The translations under genes and the position numbers were made by a program. 64,000 bases of DNA, taken from positions 3,050,501-3,114,500 of the forward strand of contig NZ_LT607750.1 of NCBI RefSeq assembly GCF_900090235.1. The letters run 5' to 3'. This document shows positions 1-9,176 of the stretch, in pieces. The DNA is from Micromonospora echinaurantiaca (lineage in GTDB: Bacteria; Actinomycetota; Actinomycetes; Mycobacteriales; Micromonosporaceae). A model generated the notes under the pieces. It was not told the DNA's origin, made no database searches, and saw nothing but the letters and a program-made list of their open reading frames with translations. Positions within the stretch are counted from its first letter, which is position 1. Every line of letters begins with the position of its first letter.

Positions 1-3000
1 TCGACCTCGTTGCCAGGCGCGGCGGCCTCCGTCGGCTCGGCCGCGGCGGCCTCGGCTCGGGCGATCGCCTCGTCGACCCGCTGTACCAGGGCGGACCGGT
101 CGTGGATCCACGCCGGCAGCCAGAACCGGACGACCTCCGGCCAGCCCATGATCGACCGGAGCAGCCCCGGCGCGGAATCCCGGTCGGCCACGGTCGGGCG
201 GGCGCCCCAGTCCGGGCCGTCGAGCATGACGGCCACCTGCCAGCGAACCGATCCCGGCCGGCGCACGGCGATGTCGACGGTGAAGTCGGACAGGCCGTGC
301 GAGGTCCGTACTTCGTAGCCCTGCTCGCGCAGTGCCGCCGCGACCTCGTCGCGGATCCGGCTGCGCCGCTCGGTCCGGTCGGTGACCAGGTCGCCCAGGC
401 GGTCCGCGCCGGCGGCGGCCATCTCGCAGTACGCCCGCAGGTGCTGGGTGCCCACCGCCGAGGTGCGGGACAAGTCGATGTCGGATGGGTCGAACGACGA
501 GAACAGCACGACCTGGCGGCGGGCCCGGGTGATGGCGACGTTCAGCCGCCGCTCGCCGCCGGCCTGGCTGAGCGGGCCGAAGTTCAGCGGAAGCTGGCCG
601 GTCTCTGGGTTGGTGGAGAACGCCAGCGAGAACAGCACCACGTCCCGCTCGTCGCCCTGCACGTTCTCCAGGTTCTTCACGAAGATCGGTTCCGGGACGG
701 CGCCGGAGAGGTGCTCGCGGATGAGCGGTTCGGTGCTGTCCTCCAGCAGGTTGAGGATGAGGTCGCGCTGCTGGATGTTGAAGGTGACCACGCCGATGGA
801 CTGGCCGGCGGTGGCCGGGTCGTGCAGGCGCCGGGTGATGTCCGCGAGGATGGCCCGCGCCTCGACCTCGTTGGTCCGCGCGCCGCCGCGGTCGTACTGG
901 CCGTCGACCCGGCGCCAGGTGATGCCGGCGGAGCCGCTGGCGCCGGGCGACGGCAGGCTGGAGAGCTTGTTGTCGTAGTAGTAGCGGTTGGAGAAGGCGA
1001 TCAGCGACTCGTCGTGGCTGCGGTAGTGCCAGGACAGCCAGCGCTGCGGCAGGCCCGACTCGACGGTTTCGCTGAGGATGCTCCCCAGGTCCTCCAGCAC
1101 CGGGCCGTCGCCGTCGTCGACCCCGTCGGTGGTGTGGCTGGCCTGCATGATGCTGGTCGGCGGCATCTGCCGGGAGTCACCGACGACCACCACGGCGCTG
1201 CCGCGACCCATCGCGCCGATCGCCTCGGCGACCCGGATCTGCGACGCCTCGTCGAAGATGACCAGGTCGAAGCGCTGACTTCCGGGGGCCAGGAAGTTCG
1301 CCGCCGAGGCGGGGCTGACCAGCACGCACGGCGTCAACGCCAGCACCGCGTCCGGGTACAGCTCGAACAGCTCGCGGAAGGACCGGCCGCCGCGCTTGCG
1401 GCGCAGTTCCGCGGCGAAGTCGGCGAAGCGGCCGCGCCGGTCGGTCGGGCTGAACGGGCGGCGGCGGACCAGCACCGCGGGCAGCCGCTCGGGCAGCGCC
1501 GAGCGCAGCTCACCGGCGGCCGCCTCGAACTGGGTGATCTCGTCGTCGTGCAGCTCCGGGTCGAAGTACTGCAGGCCGCCGGCCCGAACCCGCTCGGCGA
1601 GGGACGCGGCGGCGACGCCGCGCCGGTACGCCTCCTCGGCGAGCTGCGCGGTCACCTCGGCGCGCAGCAGCTGGTCCCGGTAGTCGGTGAGACCGGCGGC
1701 GGCGAGCACGTCGGCGTGGGTGAGCACGGTGGCCCAGCGGCGCAGCGGGAACAGCTCCTCGGTGCGCAGGTCGTGCAGCCAGGTCGCGCCGTCGCGCTGC
1801 CAGGCGTCGACCCAGTGCGCGCCGGCGGACCACAGCGCCAGCTCCGGCTCGCCGGAGCGCAGCACCCCGCGCCAGGCCCGCCACCGGGCGGCGACCCGGT
1901 CCAGCAGGGCCGCGTCGGCGTCGGTGACCCCGCGCTGGAACAGTTCCCAGGCCTGCGGGTGCCGGGCCAGCAGCGTCCGGCCGGCCCGGGTCGCCTCGAC
2001 CGCCTCGGCCAGCCGCTGCTGCGCGTCCGGGTTGGTGGGCTGCCAGCCGGGCAGGTGCAGGCCGCCCAGGGTCACCGCGTGCTGGTGCAGCGCGGCGGCC
2101 TGCGCCTGCGCGGCGACCAGACGGCCGGTGGTCACCTCCACCCGGTCGACGTCGAGCGTCGCGCCGGCAACCAGGTGCACGGCCAGCTTGTCGACGACGG
2201 CCTGGCGGCGCTTGCGCTTGCCGAACAGCTTCTTCGCCGCCTCCTCCGCCTCGGCGTGCCAGCCGGTCAGCTCCGGGCGGGCGTAGACGTCCGGCCGGAA
2301 GGTGGCCAGCTCACCGGCGAAACCCTGACCGAAGGCGGCCAGGTCGGCCTGGAGCCGGGCCGCCGCCTCGTCCCACCGCCGGTCGCCGGCGCGCAGGGTG
2401 GTCTCCCGGTCCGGCAGCAGTCCGCGTACGGCGAGCCAGGCGCCGGCCTGCAGCTCGGTGACGGTTTCCGGGGCGGGCAGCGTCCGCAGCAGCCCGACCA
2501 GGTGCGGGTGGCCGGCGAGGTCGGCGCGGAGGCGTTCGAGTTCGGCGGCGATCTCGGTGACGGCCGCGGCGTGCAGCCCGTCGAGGGCGCGGCAGCCGCT
2601 GAGCGCCCAGGGGTGCTCGGGCCGGACCCGCGCCGAGCGGGCGGCGGCCGGGAACTCGCGCAGGGTCCGCTCCACCTGGGCGCGTACCTCGGCGGGTGCG
2701 TGCAGGTAGCTCACCGGGATCGGGGCGGCCGGGCCGTCGCCGTAGGCGAGGACCTGCTCGTAGGCCGACCAGAGCGACATCCCGACGGGGTTGGCGGTGT
2801 GGACCTGCTCCGGGTACTCGACCAGCGGCGCGAGCCGGGTCCGGTAGGCCGTCTCGACGGCCGTCCAGTCGCCGTCGCCGCCGCCGTCGTACTGGTCGAG
2901 GGCGTCGCGCAGCTGCTGGCGGATCGCGTTGAGGGACTGCTTGCGCCCGTGCAGGTCCAGGGCGAACGGTCCGAGGCCGATCTGCTTGAGGCGGCGCTTC

Positions 3001-5240
3001 ACGACGTCGAGGGCGGCCTGCTTCTCGGCGACGAACAGCACCGACCGGCCGGCGGCGACCGCACGGGCGATCATGTTGGTGATGGTCTGCGACTTGCCGG
3101 TGCCGGGCGGGCCTTCCAGGACGAAGGAGTGGCCGCGCTCGGCCATCACGATCGCCTGCATCTGGGAGCCGTCGGCGGGGATCGGCAGGTGCAGCTCCGC
3201 CTCGTCGACGGCCACCTCCACCTGGTGCTCGGGGCGGGCCGGGTCGTCGAAGGTGGCTCCGGAGGACTCCACCAGGTGCCGCACGACCGGGTTCTCCATG
3301 AACCGGGGCCAGTGGTCGCCGAGGTCCCGCCACATCTGGAAGGTGGAGAACTGCAGCAGCCGCAGGCTGGCCGTCTCGTCGATCCGGTAGTTCAGCCGGT
3401 TGTCGACCAGCCCGGTGTTGATCGCGGCCAGGGTCTTGGCGATGTCGATGCCGTGCTCGTCGAGGACCGGCTGCTCCAGCTCCCGGATGCGCACACCGTG
3501 CTTGACCCGCAGCCACTCGATCAGGCAGTGGTTCGGGCTGGCCACCTCGGTGCCGTCGATGACCAGCGCGTACGGCCGGCGGCCGGCGCCGCCCTCGATG
3601 CGCACCGGCAGCAGGAACAGCGGCGCGTAGGCCTCTCCCCCGCTGGTCTTGGTGTGCACCAGCGTGCCGATGGTCAGGTAGAGGTAGTTGCTGCCGGTCT
3701 CCTGCTCCATCGTGCGCGCCTCGCGCTGCAACGCCCGCATGACGGTCTTGTAGCGGGCCTCGGTGACCGCGCCGTAGACCCGGCGGTCGGTGCGCAACTC
3801 CCGGGTGAGAATCTCGGCGTCGAGGTCCTGCGCCCGGCGGGCGCCGGCCAGTTCGTGGACGTGGCTGATGTCGTCCTGCGGGATGACCTGCACCTGCCGG
3901 CCGTCGTGGATGAGGTCGTCGAGCAGGGCCAGGGCGCCGGCGGGCACGTGCAGGTCCAGGCCCCGGCCACGCTTGGGCAGGTTGAGCAACGGGTTGCGCA
4001 GGCTCAGATCGAGCAGCGACTTGCGCCACTGCTGGATACGCGCCGGCGAGCCGTCGGCGGGTTGCGGCACCTCGTCGCCCTCGTCGGCGAGTTGGCGCAG
4101 CTTGGCCGCGGCGACCCCGGGCGGCAGGTCGAGGGAGGCGGCTTCGGTGTCGGTGCCCGTGCTCGTCTGGGCGTCGACCGGTGCGGGGGCGACCAGTTCG
4201 TCGGCCGACGGCAGCGGGCGGATGCCGGAGCGGTGGGCGAGGTGCACGTCGACGACGCCCTGCAGCCGGTGGACTTCGCCGCGGAAGTGGCCGAGCCCGA
4301 CCCGTACCGCCTCGGTGAACGTCGCGGACTGCGCGCCGGGCCCGATGCGGGTCAGCTCGACCGGCACCGCCCGGCCCGAGTCGACCATCGAGATCAGCAG
4401 GTTCGTCTCGGTGACGGCGGTCGCGCCGAGCCGCTCCTCCTCCAGCAGGAAGCCGCCGAAGGCGTGCCCCTCGCTGATGAAGATGAGCGGGTGCAGGCCC
4501 GCCGCCTCCAGGCAGGCGGCGTAGGTGACGGACAGGTCGAGGCAGTTGCCGAGCCGCCCGTCCAGCACCGCGGCCGTCGTGCGGACCTTCTGGCCGCTGT
4601 TCTCGAACGACGCCGGCAGGGTCTGGTAGGTGATCTCCAGCTGGCGCAGCGCCTCGTACACCGCGCCGGCGACCAGCGCCGCCCGCTCCGAGCCCTCCTG
4701 GTAGCCCTGCAGCGACCCGGACCCGGTGCGCGCCAGCAGGAGCTGCGCCGCCGACCGCAGCACCGCCTCGACCGCCCGGGTGTTCGGCTGCACGAAGGCG
4801 GCCAGGCTGTCATAGAGGGCCGGGCTGTTGAACCACTCGTTGTGCGCCAGCACTCGTGACGGTGCGACCAGCCGCAGTTCCTGCTCGTTGGCCTCGACGG
4901 TGAGCAGGTAGTCGACCGGGAACGCCTCGTCGGTGCGGTACAGCAGCGCGCGGTCCGGGGTGACGTCGCGGAAGTCGTCCCAGCCGGTGCTCGCGCCGCA
5001 CCGCAGCGGGGTGGTGAGGGTACGCGTCCACGGCTCGGTGAGCGCGCCGTCGGGCCCGCGCAGTTCGAGGGTGAGCGTCACGTCCGACAGCGGCTCCGCA
5101 CCGCGGTTGACCAGCGTGAGGTGGCGGACCAGCGGCACCCGGTTGTGCACCAGGGCGGCGTTGATCGCCGGCTGCACGAGCAACGCGACGGCGAGCTGGT
5201 CGTCGTCGGCGGTGAACTGTGCAAAGACGCTGTCGGACAT
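1..5240 (-). CDS. DUF4011-type SF1 helicase, C-terminus cut by window edge
   Basis: Large superfamily 1 helicase-like protein; 1746 codons lie in the window and the 3' end is outside it. The ATG at 5240 opens a frame with no stop to position 1. An N-terminal region (about 1-390) is followed by the DUF4011 signature QQWRKSLLDLSLRNPLLNLP near residue 401. Walker A is GPPGTGKSQT at 710-719 and Walker B is FDEASQ near 1328-1333. The late helicase motifs include NVQGDERDVV and LNVAITRARR. The last visible part resembles the REase-like domain that usually ends this family. A long helical insertion separates the Walker motifs, as usual for DUF4011 proteins. Family members are often found in defence islands, but the substrate is unknown. 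It is transcribed away from the phosphodiesterase gene, with no partner gene visible. Family assignment is firm; role is inferred. Confidence 0.88.
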   Translation of the reverse strand, partial: MSDSVFAQFTADDDQLAVALLVQPAINAALVHNRVPLVRHLTLVNRGAEPLSDVTLTLELRGPDGALTEPWTRTLTTPLRCGASTGWDDFRDVTPDRALLYRTDEAFPVDYLLTVEANEQELRLVAPSRVLAHNEWFNSPALYDSLAAFVQPNTRAVEAVLRSAAQLLLARTGSGSLQGYQEGSERAALVAGAVYEALRQLEITYQTLPASFENSGQKVRTTAAVLDGRLGNCLDLSVTYAACLEAAGLHPLIFISEGHAFGGFLLEEERLGATAVTETNLLISMVDSGRAVPVELTRIGPGAQSATFTEAVRVGLGHFRGEVHRLQGVVDVHLAHRSGIRPLPSADELVAPAPVDAQTSTGTDTEAASLDLPPGVAAAKLRQLADEGDEVPQPADGSPARIQQWRKSLLDLSLRNPLLNLPKRGRGLDLHVPAGALALLDDLIHDGRQVQVIPQDDISHVHELAGARRAQDLDAEILTRELRTDRRVYGAVTEARYKTVMRALQREARTMEQETGSNYLYLTIGTLVHTKTSGGEAYAPLFLLPVRIEGGAGRRPYALVIDGTEVASPNHCLIEWLRVKHGVRIRELEQPVLDEHGIDIAKTLAAINTGLVDNRLNYRIDETASLRLLQFSTFQMWRDLGDHWPRFMENPVVRHLVESSGATFDDPARPEHQVEVAVDEAELHLPIPADGSQMQAIVMAERGHSFVLEGPPGTGKSQTITNMIARAVAAGRSVLFVAEKQAALDVVKRRLKQIGLGPFALDLHGRKQSLNAIRQQLRDALDQYDGGGDGDWTAVETAYRTRLAPLVEYPEQVHTANPVGMSLWSAYEQVLAYGDGPAAPIPVSYLHAPAEVRAQVERTLREFPAAARSARVRPEHPWALSGCRALDGLHAAAVTEIAAELERLRADLAGHPHLVGLLRTLPAPETVTELQAGAWLAVRGLLPDRETTLRAGDRRWDEAAARLQADLAAFGQGFAGELATFRPDVYARPELTGWHAEAEEAAKKLFGKRKRRQAVVDKLAVHLVAGATLDVDRVEVTTGRLVAAQAQAAALHQHAVTLGGLHLPGWQPTNPDAQQRLAEAVEATRAGRTLLARHPQAWELFQRGVTDADAALLDRVAARWRAWRGVLRSGEPELALWSAGAHWVDAWQRDGATWLHDLRTEELFPLRRWATVLTHADVLAAAGLTDYRDQLLRAEVTAQLAEEAYRRGVAAASLAERVRAGGLQYFDPELHDDEITQFEAAAGELRSALPERLPAVLVRRRPFSPTDRRGRFADFAAELRRKRGGRSFRELFELYPDAVLALTPCVLVSPASAANFLAPGSQRFDLVIFDEASQIRVAEAIGAMGRGSAVVVVGDSRQMPPTSIMQASHTTDGVDDGDGPVLEDLGSILSETVESGLPQRWLSWHYRSHDESLIAFSNRYYYDNKLSSLPSPGASGSAGITWRRVDGQYDRGGARTNEVEARAILADITRRLHDPATAGQSIGVVTFNIQQRDLILNLLEDSTEPLIREHLSGAVPEPIFVKNLENVQGDERDVVLFSLAFSTNPETGQLPLNFGPLSQAGGERRLNVAITRARRQVVLFSSFDPSDIDLSRTSAVGTQHLRAYCEMAAAGADRLGDLVTDRTERRSRIRDEVAAALREQGYEVRTSHGLSDFTVDIAVRRPGSVRWQVAVMLDGPDWGARPTVADRDSAPGLLRSIMGWPEVVRFWLPAWIHDRSALVQRVDEAIARAEAAAAEPTEAAAPGNEV

Positions 5241-5534
5241 GGGCGTTTCTCCAGGTGGCGCGGCCGGGAAAAGGTCAGCCTAACGGCGACAACTCCCCAC
5301 CGTGCGAGTGCACCGAGCGCACCTGGCCCTCCCCCGCTCCCATCCCCGCCGGGCCATGCTCATCATCGCGACGGACGGGACGGGCTGCTGTTGCACGGCG
5401 CGGGCGGCGACGCCGCACGGCTCGTCGCCGGGTGGTCCCCCGCCCGCTTCTGAGTGATCATTACTCCTGCCGCCCGCACAGCCACTACCGGTACCGGCGG
5501 CGGCCACCGTCGCCCCTTTTTTCGGAGTTCCTGA

Positions 5535-6389
5535 ATGAGTACGAGTCCGTCATCGAGGCGGGGCGCCGCGACGTACGCGCACCGGGGATCGTCCGGCATG
5601 GCGCCGGAGAACACTGCGGCCGCCTTTGAGCTCGCGATCGCCGAGGGCGCCGACTACATCGAGACCGACGTGCAGCTCAGCGCCGACGGCGAGCTGGTGA
5701 TCATCCACGACGTGACCCTGGAGCGCACCACCGACGCACGGCTGGCGTTTCCGGACCGCGCACCCTGGAACGTGCACGACTTCACCCTGGCCGAGCTGAG
5801 GAAACTCGACGTCGGGGCGTGGTACGGCGGCGATTTCACCGGCCAGCAGATCCTCACCCTCGACGAGGTGCTCGACCTGCTCGGGTACCGGGTCGGCCTG
5901 AACCTGGAGCTGAAGTCGCCGGCGGTGAATCCCGGGCTGGCGCGGGCGGTCGTCGCCCGGCTGCGCGGGCGGCGCGACTGGGTCGCACCGGATGGCCGGA
6001 GACAGCCGCTGATCGTCGGGTCCTTCGACGAGCAGGCCCTGCGGGACTTCCACACGCAGCTGCCCGATGTCCCGGTCTCGCTGATCACCTACGACGTGCC
6101 GGCGGCCGGGAAGCTGGCCGACCTCGACGGGTGGATCTACTCGGTCAACCCGGACATCCACCGGCTCCGGCGCAATGACGCGGCCCGTGTCATCGAGGCG
6201 GGCATGGCCCTGGTGCCGTGGACGGTCAACTCGCCGGAGCTGTGGCAGTGGGCCCTGAACCTCGGCGTCGACGGCATCATCACCAACTACCCGTACGCCC
6301 TGAAGACGATGCTGCACGGTCACGTCGACGACGAGGGGCCGACCCATCCGGAGCCGGCCCCTCGTCCCGAGGTGTCCCCTCGGCAGTGA
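5535..6389 (+). CDS. ugpQ: Glycerophosphodiester phosphodiesterase (UgpQ-like)
   Basis: Hydrolyses glycerophosphodiesters to glycerol-3-phosphate and an alcohol. The 284-residue protein is a single GDPD TIM-barrel domain with no signal peptide, so it should be cytosolic. Visible active-site features are AHRG (His16, Arg17), PENT (Glu25, Asn26), the metal ligands in IETDVQ (Glu43, Asp45) and the His-Asp pair in IIHDVT (His58, Asp59). The C-terminal VDGIITNYP matches the family's last barrel strand. A ggag ribosome site lies about 9 bases before ATG. It converges with a UgpB/E/A-like transporter, so the substrate is probably taken up by that system. Its last 228 bases belong to a direct repeat whose second copy lies at 7513-7768. 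Confidence 0.93.
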   Translation: MSTSPSSRRGAATYAHRGSSGMAPENTAAAFELAIAEGADYIETDVQLSADGELVIIHDVTLERTTDARLAFPDRAPWNVHDFTLAELRKLDVGAWYGGDFTGQQILTLDEVLDLLGYRVGLNLELKSPAVNPGLARAVVARLRGRRDWVAPDGRRQPLIVGSFDEQALRDFHTQLPDVPVSLITYDVPAAGKLADLDGWIYSVNPDIHRLRRNDAARVIEAGMALVPWTVNSPELWQWALNLGVDGIITNYPYALKTMLHGHVDDEGPTHPEPAPRPEVSPRQ

Positions 6390-6418
6390 CGCTGTGGTCA
6401 GCTAACCGACTTGTTGTA
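6162..6418 (+). repeat. Direct repeat copy A (3' ends of ugpQ and ugpB-like genes)
   Basis: A 257-base segment nearly identical to 7513-7768. It holds the last part of the ugpQ reading frame, its stop codon and the last 7 codons (YNKSVS-stop on the minus strand) of the ugpB-like gene. This copy completes the intact ugpQ. The few differences from copy B include two Asn-to-Asp codon changes and one missing base in copy B. Homology stops abruptly at both ends. Confidence 0.9.
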
Positions 6419-6554
6419 ACCCTGAGTTGGCTCACGGTGCCGCGCTCGTGAGACCCGCGTCGCGTTCACCTGCGGTGATACCTGCAGGTGGGGCTGTTTT
6501 CCCGCACTAACCGAATGAGTCAACTGGGTCTGACCGGCCAGCCGTCTGGCGGCC

Positions 6555-7304
6555 TCAGAGCCGCAGCAGCCCCGCGGCGAGCGACTCACGCAATCCGGCG
6601 GGCGGCTCCTGGTAGCCCTCGTCCCACAGCGCACCGGGAAAGCCGCCGGCCGCGAACGCAGTGTTGAGATCGTCGACGAACCAGATCGCGGGCCCCACCT
6701 TCCCGTCGATTCCGGGCCCGGGCAGGTCGATGCCGTAGGGCGCGTCGCCGCTGATGTTCGCCTTGTGGAGCTCGTCGGGCGCGTAGTCGAGCTGAAACGG
6801 GATGCCGGCGTCCCGGCGCGCGGTGTCCCTGAGGTACGCGGCGTACTCGGTCTCGTAGTAGGAGCGCGAGCCGCCCCGCTCGGCCCACTCGAGCTGCACC
6901 ACCAACGGGTCCGCGAGCACGCTGGCGGGCCAACCCGGCAATTCCCCGACGAGCCACACATCGCCCACCTGCCGGATCCACGCGCTGACCGTCATCGGGA
7001 ACGGCGCGAACGTCACCTCCAACCAGTCGGCCAGCGCGGGCGCGCCCGGCGACGGGGGAACGTGGGCGCGACACGGCGTCCCCTCGTCGTCGTTCTCCTG
7101 CGCACGGAAGCCCCGCGCCTGCAGCCGCTCAACGAGCGTCTCGACGTTCCTGCGGGCACGGTCGGCGAACTCGCGCGCCACCGCCTCGGCGTCCTCGCGG
7201 TACGGGGCGTCGAAGACCCGTAGGCCAAGACCGCGCAGGTCGCGCCATACGTCGTCGGGATCACCGGACACGTACCGCGCGTGGAAGCTCGCCACGGCCA
7301 CCAT
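6555..7304 (-). CDS. Hypothetical protein, 249 aa, on an inserted segment
   Basis: Not recognised with confidence. The 249-residue protein is soluble, acidic and rich in aromatic residues, with no signal peptide or membrane segment. The N-terminal half looks helical; the C-terminal half carries DELHKANISGDAPYGIDLPG, a type of motif seen in uncharacterised actinobacterial proteins. The ATG at 7304 has only a weak purine stretch before it, so the start is uncertain. The gene lies entirely between the two copies of a 257-base direct repeat, so it arrived with the event that separated ugpQ from the transporter genes. Codon use is the same GC-rich style as its neighbours, which gives no sign of a distant donor. 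Confidence 0.65.
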   Translation of the reverse strand: MVAVASFHARYVSGDPDDVWRDLRGLGLRVFDAPYREDAEAVAREFADRARRNVETLVERLQARGFRAQENDDEGTPCRAHVPPSPGAPALADWLEVTFAPFPMTVSAWIRQVGDVWLVGELPGWPASVLADPLVVQLEWAERGGSRSYYETEYAAYLRDTARRDAGIPFQLDYAPDELHKANISGDAPYGIDLPGPGIDGKVGPAIWFVDDLNTAFAAGGFPGALWDEGYQEPPAGLRESLAAGLLRL

Positions 7305-7512
7305 CCTTGCAGAGAGCCACCAGCGCCGGCGGCGAGGTCTCGGTTGCCGACTCAGCTGGCGATCCGCAACGTCATCAAGCAGCCGCGGCCGCTGCGCTCG
7401 GCGACCATCGCGATCAATGGCACGACACAGACCTTCGCCCCGCCATCCCCGCCGAGAAGCAGGCCATCCTCAAGGATCCACGCCCGCAAAAGTCACGCAC
7501 TAATCGGGGTGT

Positions 7513-7768
7513 CGGCTCCGGCGCGATGACGCGCCCGCGTCATCGAGGCGGGCATGGCCCTGGTGCCGTGGACGGTCGACTCGCCGGAGTTGTGGCAGTG
7601 GGCCCTGGACCTCGGCGTCGACGGCATCATCACCAACTACCCGTACGCCCTGAAGACGATGCTGCACGGTCACGTCGACGACGAGGGGCCGACCCATCCG
7701 GAGCCGGCCCCTCGTCCCGAGGTGTCCCCTCGTCGGTGACGCTGTGGTCAGCTAACCGACTTGTTGTA
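7513..7768 (+). repeat. Direct repeat copy B (truncated ugpQ fragment, ugpB 3' end)
   Basis: Second copy of the repeat at 6162-6418, about 97% identical by eye. It carries a dead 3' fragment of ugpQ (an open stretch of about 61 codons from 7554) and supplies the true 3' end of the ugpB-like gene on the other strand. A one-base deletion near 7531 means the fragment is not in frame at its 5' edge. The 208 bases before it (7305-7512) hold no gene I can support. Confidence 0.9.
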
Positions 7769-9157
7769 GCTGTCGATCGCGGCCTGCACGCTCGCCGCGG
7801 CGTCCTTCATGGCCTGGTCGGCCGGCTTGCTGCCGACGATCGCCGCCTCCAGGCCGTCCTCCGACGCCTTGCGCGCCTGCGGCATCACGCCGAGCAGGCA
7901 GCCGGCCGACGCGACCGACGGCGGCAGCGCGTGCAGCTGGTCGACGGCGGTCTTGAACTGGGGGTACTGCGCCACCCAGTCCTTGTCGATCTGCTCGTCG
8001 AGCGCCTTGGCGTTGACCGGCACGTACCCGGTGCCGGTGTGCCACTTGGCCTGCTGGGCCGGGGTCAGGGCGAACTTCACGAACTCCCAGGCGGCCCGCT
8101 TCTCCTTGTCGCTGTGCCCGACGCCGTTGATCCACAGCGAGGCGCCGCCGATGATCGGCCCGCCCGTCGAGGAGCTGCTCGCCTTCGGGTACGGCGCGGT
8201 GAGCACGGTGAACTTTCCCTTGGCCGCCTCGATGTAGCCGCGCATGGCGCCCGTGGATTCCAGGTGCATCGCCACCGTGCCGGCCTTGAAGGCGGCCTGG
8301 GCGTCGTCGGTCTTGCGGCCGGTGTTCGTCGCGTAGCCGCCCTTGACCAGGTCCGCCCACCACTGTGCGACGCGCACGCCGGTCTCCTGGTCGAACTGCA
8401 CCTTCGTGGCGAGGCCCTTGCGGCCGTTGCCGTTGTCGCAGTACTCCTTGCCGTCCGTGGCGATCAGCTGCTCCACCAGCCAGCCGTAGATGGCGGCGCC
8501 GAAGCCGTACTGGACGGTCTTGCCGCCGGCGTCCTTGACGGTCAGCTTCTTCGCCATCTCCCCGATCTCGTCGAGGTTCTGCGGCGGCTTCGTCGGGTCG
8601 AGGCCGGCCCGGACGAAGGCCTCCTTGTTCAGGTACAGCAGCGGGGTGGACGTGTTGAACGGCATCGACTGGAGCTTGCCGTCGATCGAGTAGTAGTTGG
8701 CGATGTTCGGTTCGATGTCGCCCGCGTTGAAGTTGTCCTTGTCGATGAACTTGTGCATCGGCACGGTCTGCTTGGAGTCGACCATGAAGCGGGAGCCGAT
8801 GTCGTAGATCTGTACCAGCGCCGGAGTGCTCTTCTGCTGCACCGACGCCTTGTACTTGGCGATGGTCTCGTCGTAGTTGCCCTGGTAGATGGGCTTGACC
8901 TCGACCTTGCCACCGCTCTGGGCGTTGAAGTCGGCGACCAGCTTGTCGATCGCCTCGGCGTTGGCGCCCTTCATCCCGTGCCAGAACTCGATGGTGGTCT
9001 TGTCGGTGGCCTTCTCGAGCACCTCCGCGCCGGGCGCCTCGAGCGCGTCCTTGCCGGAATCGGTGCCGGACCCGGAACCACCGCACGCGGTCAGCGCGGC
9101 GGCGGCTACCAGGGCGACGAATGCCGTCATTGCCCGGCGGGGCTTGGGTTGTCTCAC
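7748..9157 (-). CDS. ugpB: ABC transporter substrate-binding lipoprotein, UgpB-like
   Basis: Extracellular solute-binding lipoprotein, family 1, 469 residues. The N-terminus has basic residues, a hydrophobic stretch and a lipobox LTAC with the lipidated Cys at 25, followed by a Gly/Ser-rich linker. IEFWHGM and the following region match the first domain of UgpB-type glycerol-3-phosphate binding proteins, and the spacing to PYPKASSSS and the late SGxG-type loops is normal. The GTG at 9157 is chosen because aagaggag lies just upstream and the signal peptide begins there; a longer frame to 9205 would overlap the permease gene. It is third in the operon after two permeases. Glycerol-3-phosphate or its diesters as ligand is inferred from the adjacent phosphodiesterase. 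Confidence 0.9.
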   Translation of the reverse strand: MRQPKPRRAMTAFVALVAAAALTACGGSGSGTDSGKDALEAPGAEVLEKATDKTTIEFWHGMKGANAEAIDKLVADFNAQSGGKVEVKPIYQGNYDETIAKYKASVQQKSTPALVQIYDIGSRFMVDSKQTVPMHKFIDKDNFNAGDIEPNIANYYSIDGKLQSMPFNTSTPLLYLNKEAFVRAGLDPTKPPQNLDEIGEMAKKLTVKDAGGKTVQYGFGAAIYGWLVEQLIATDGKEYCDNGNGRKGLATKVQFDQETGVRVAQWWADLVKGGYATNTGRKTDDAQAAFKAGTVAMHLESTGAMRGYIEAAKGKFTVLTAPYPKASSSSTGGPIIGGASLWINGVGHSDKEKRAAWEFVKFALTPAQQAKWHTGTGYVPVNAKALDEQIDKDWVAQYPQFKTAVDQLHALPPSVASAGCLLGVMPQARKASEDGLEAAIVGSKPADQAMKDAAASVQAAIDSYNKSVS

Positions 9158-9176
9158 AGGTTCTCCTCTTGACGAA

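Noticed and set aside
102..4859. Plus-strand open frame of 1585 codons
   Set aside because: It is antisense to the DUF4011 helicase, which shows family motifs in the minus frame; the plus frame is Arg/Gly/Ala/Val-rich with no motif.
6467..6490. CACCTGC ... GCAGGTG hairpin on the inserted segment
   Set aside because: Seven-base stem with a ten-base loop; too weak to call as a terminator.
7281..7529. Plus-strand frame of 82 codons between gene 6555-7304 and repeat copy B
   Set aside because: No ribosome site, no recognisable motif, and it runs across the joint of the duplication.
7307..9172. Plus-strand open frame of 621 codons
   Set aside because: Antisense to the UgpB-like gene with clear lipobox and family motifs; shadow caused by high GC.
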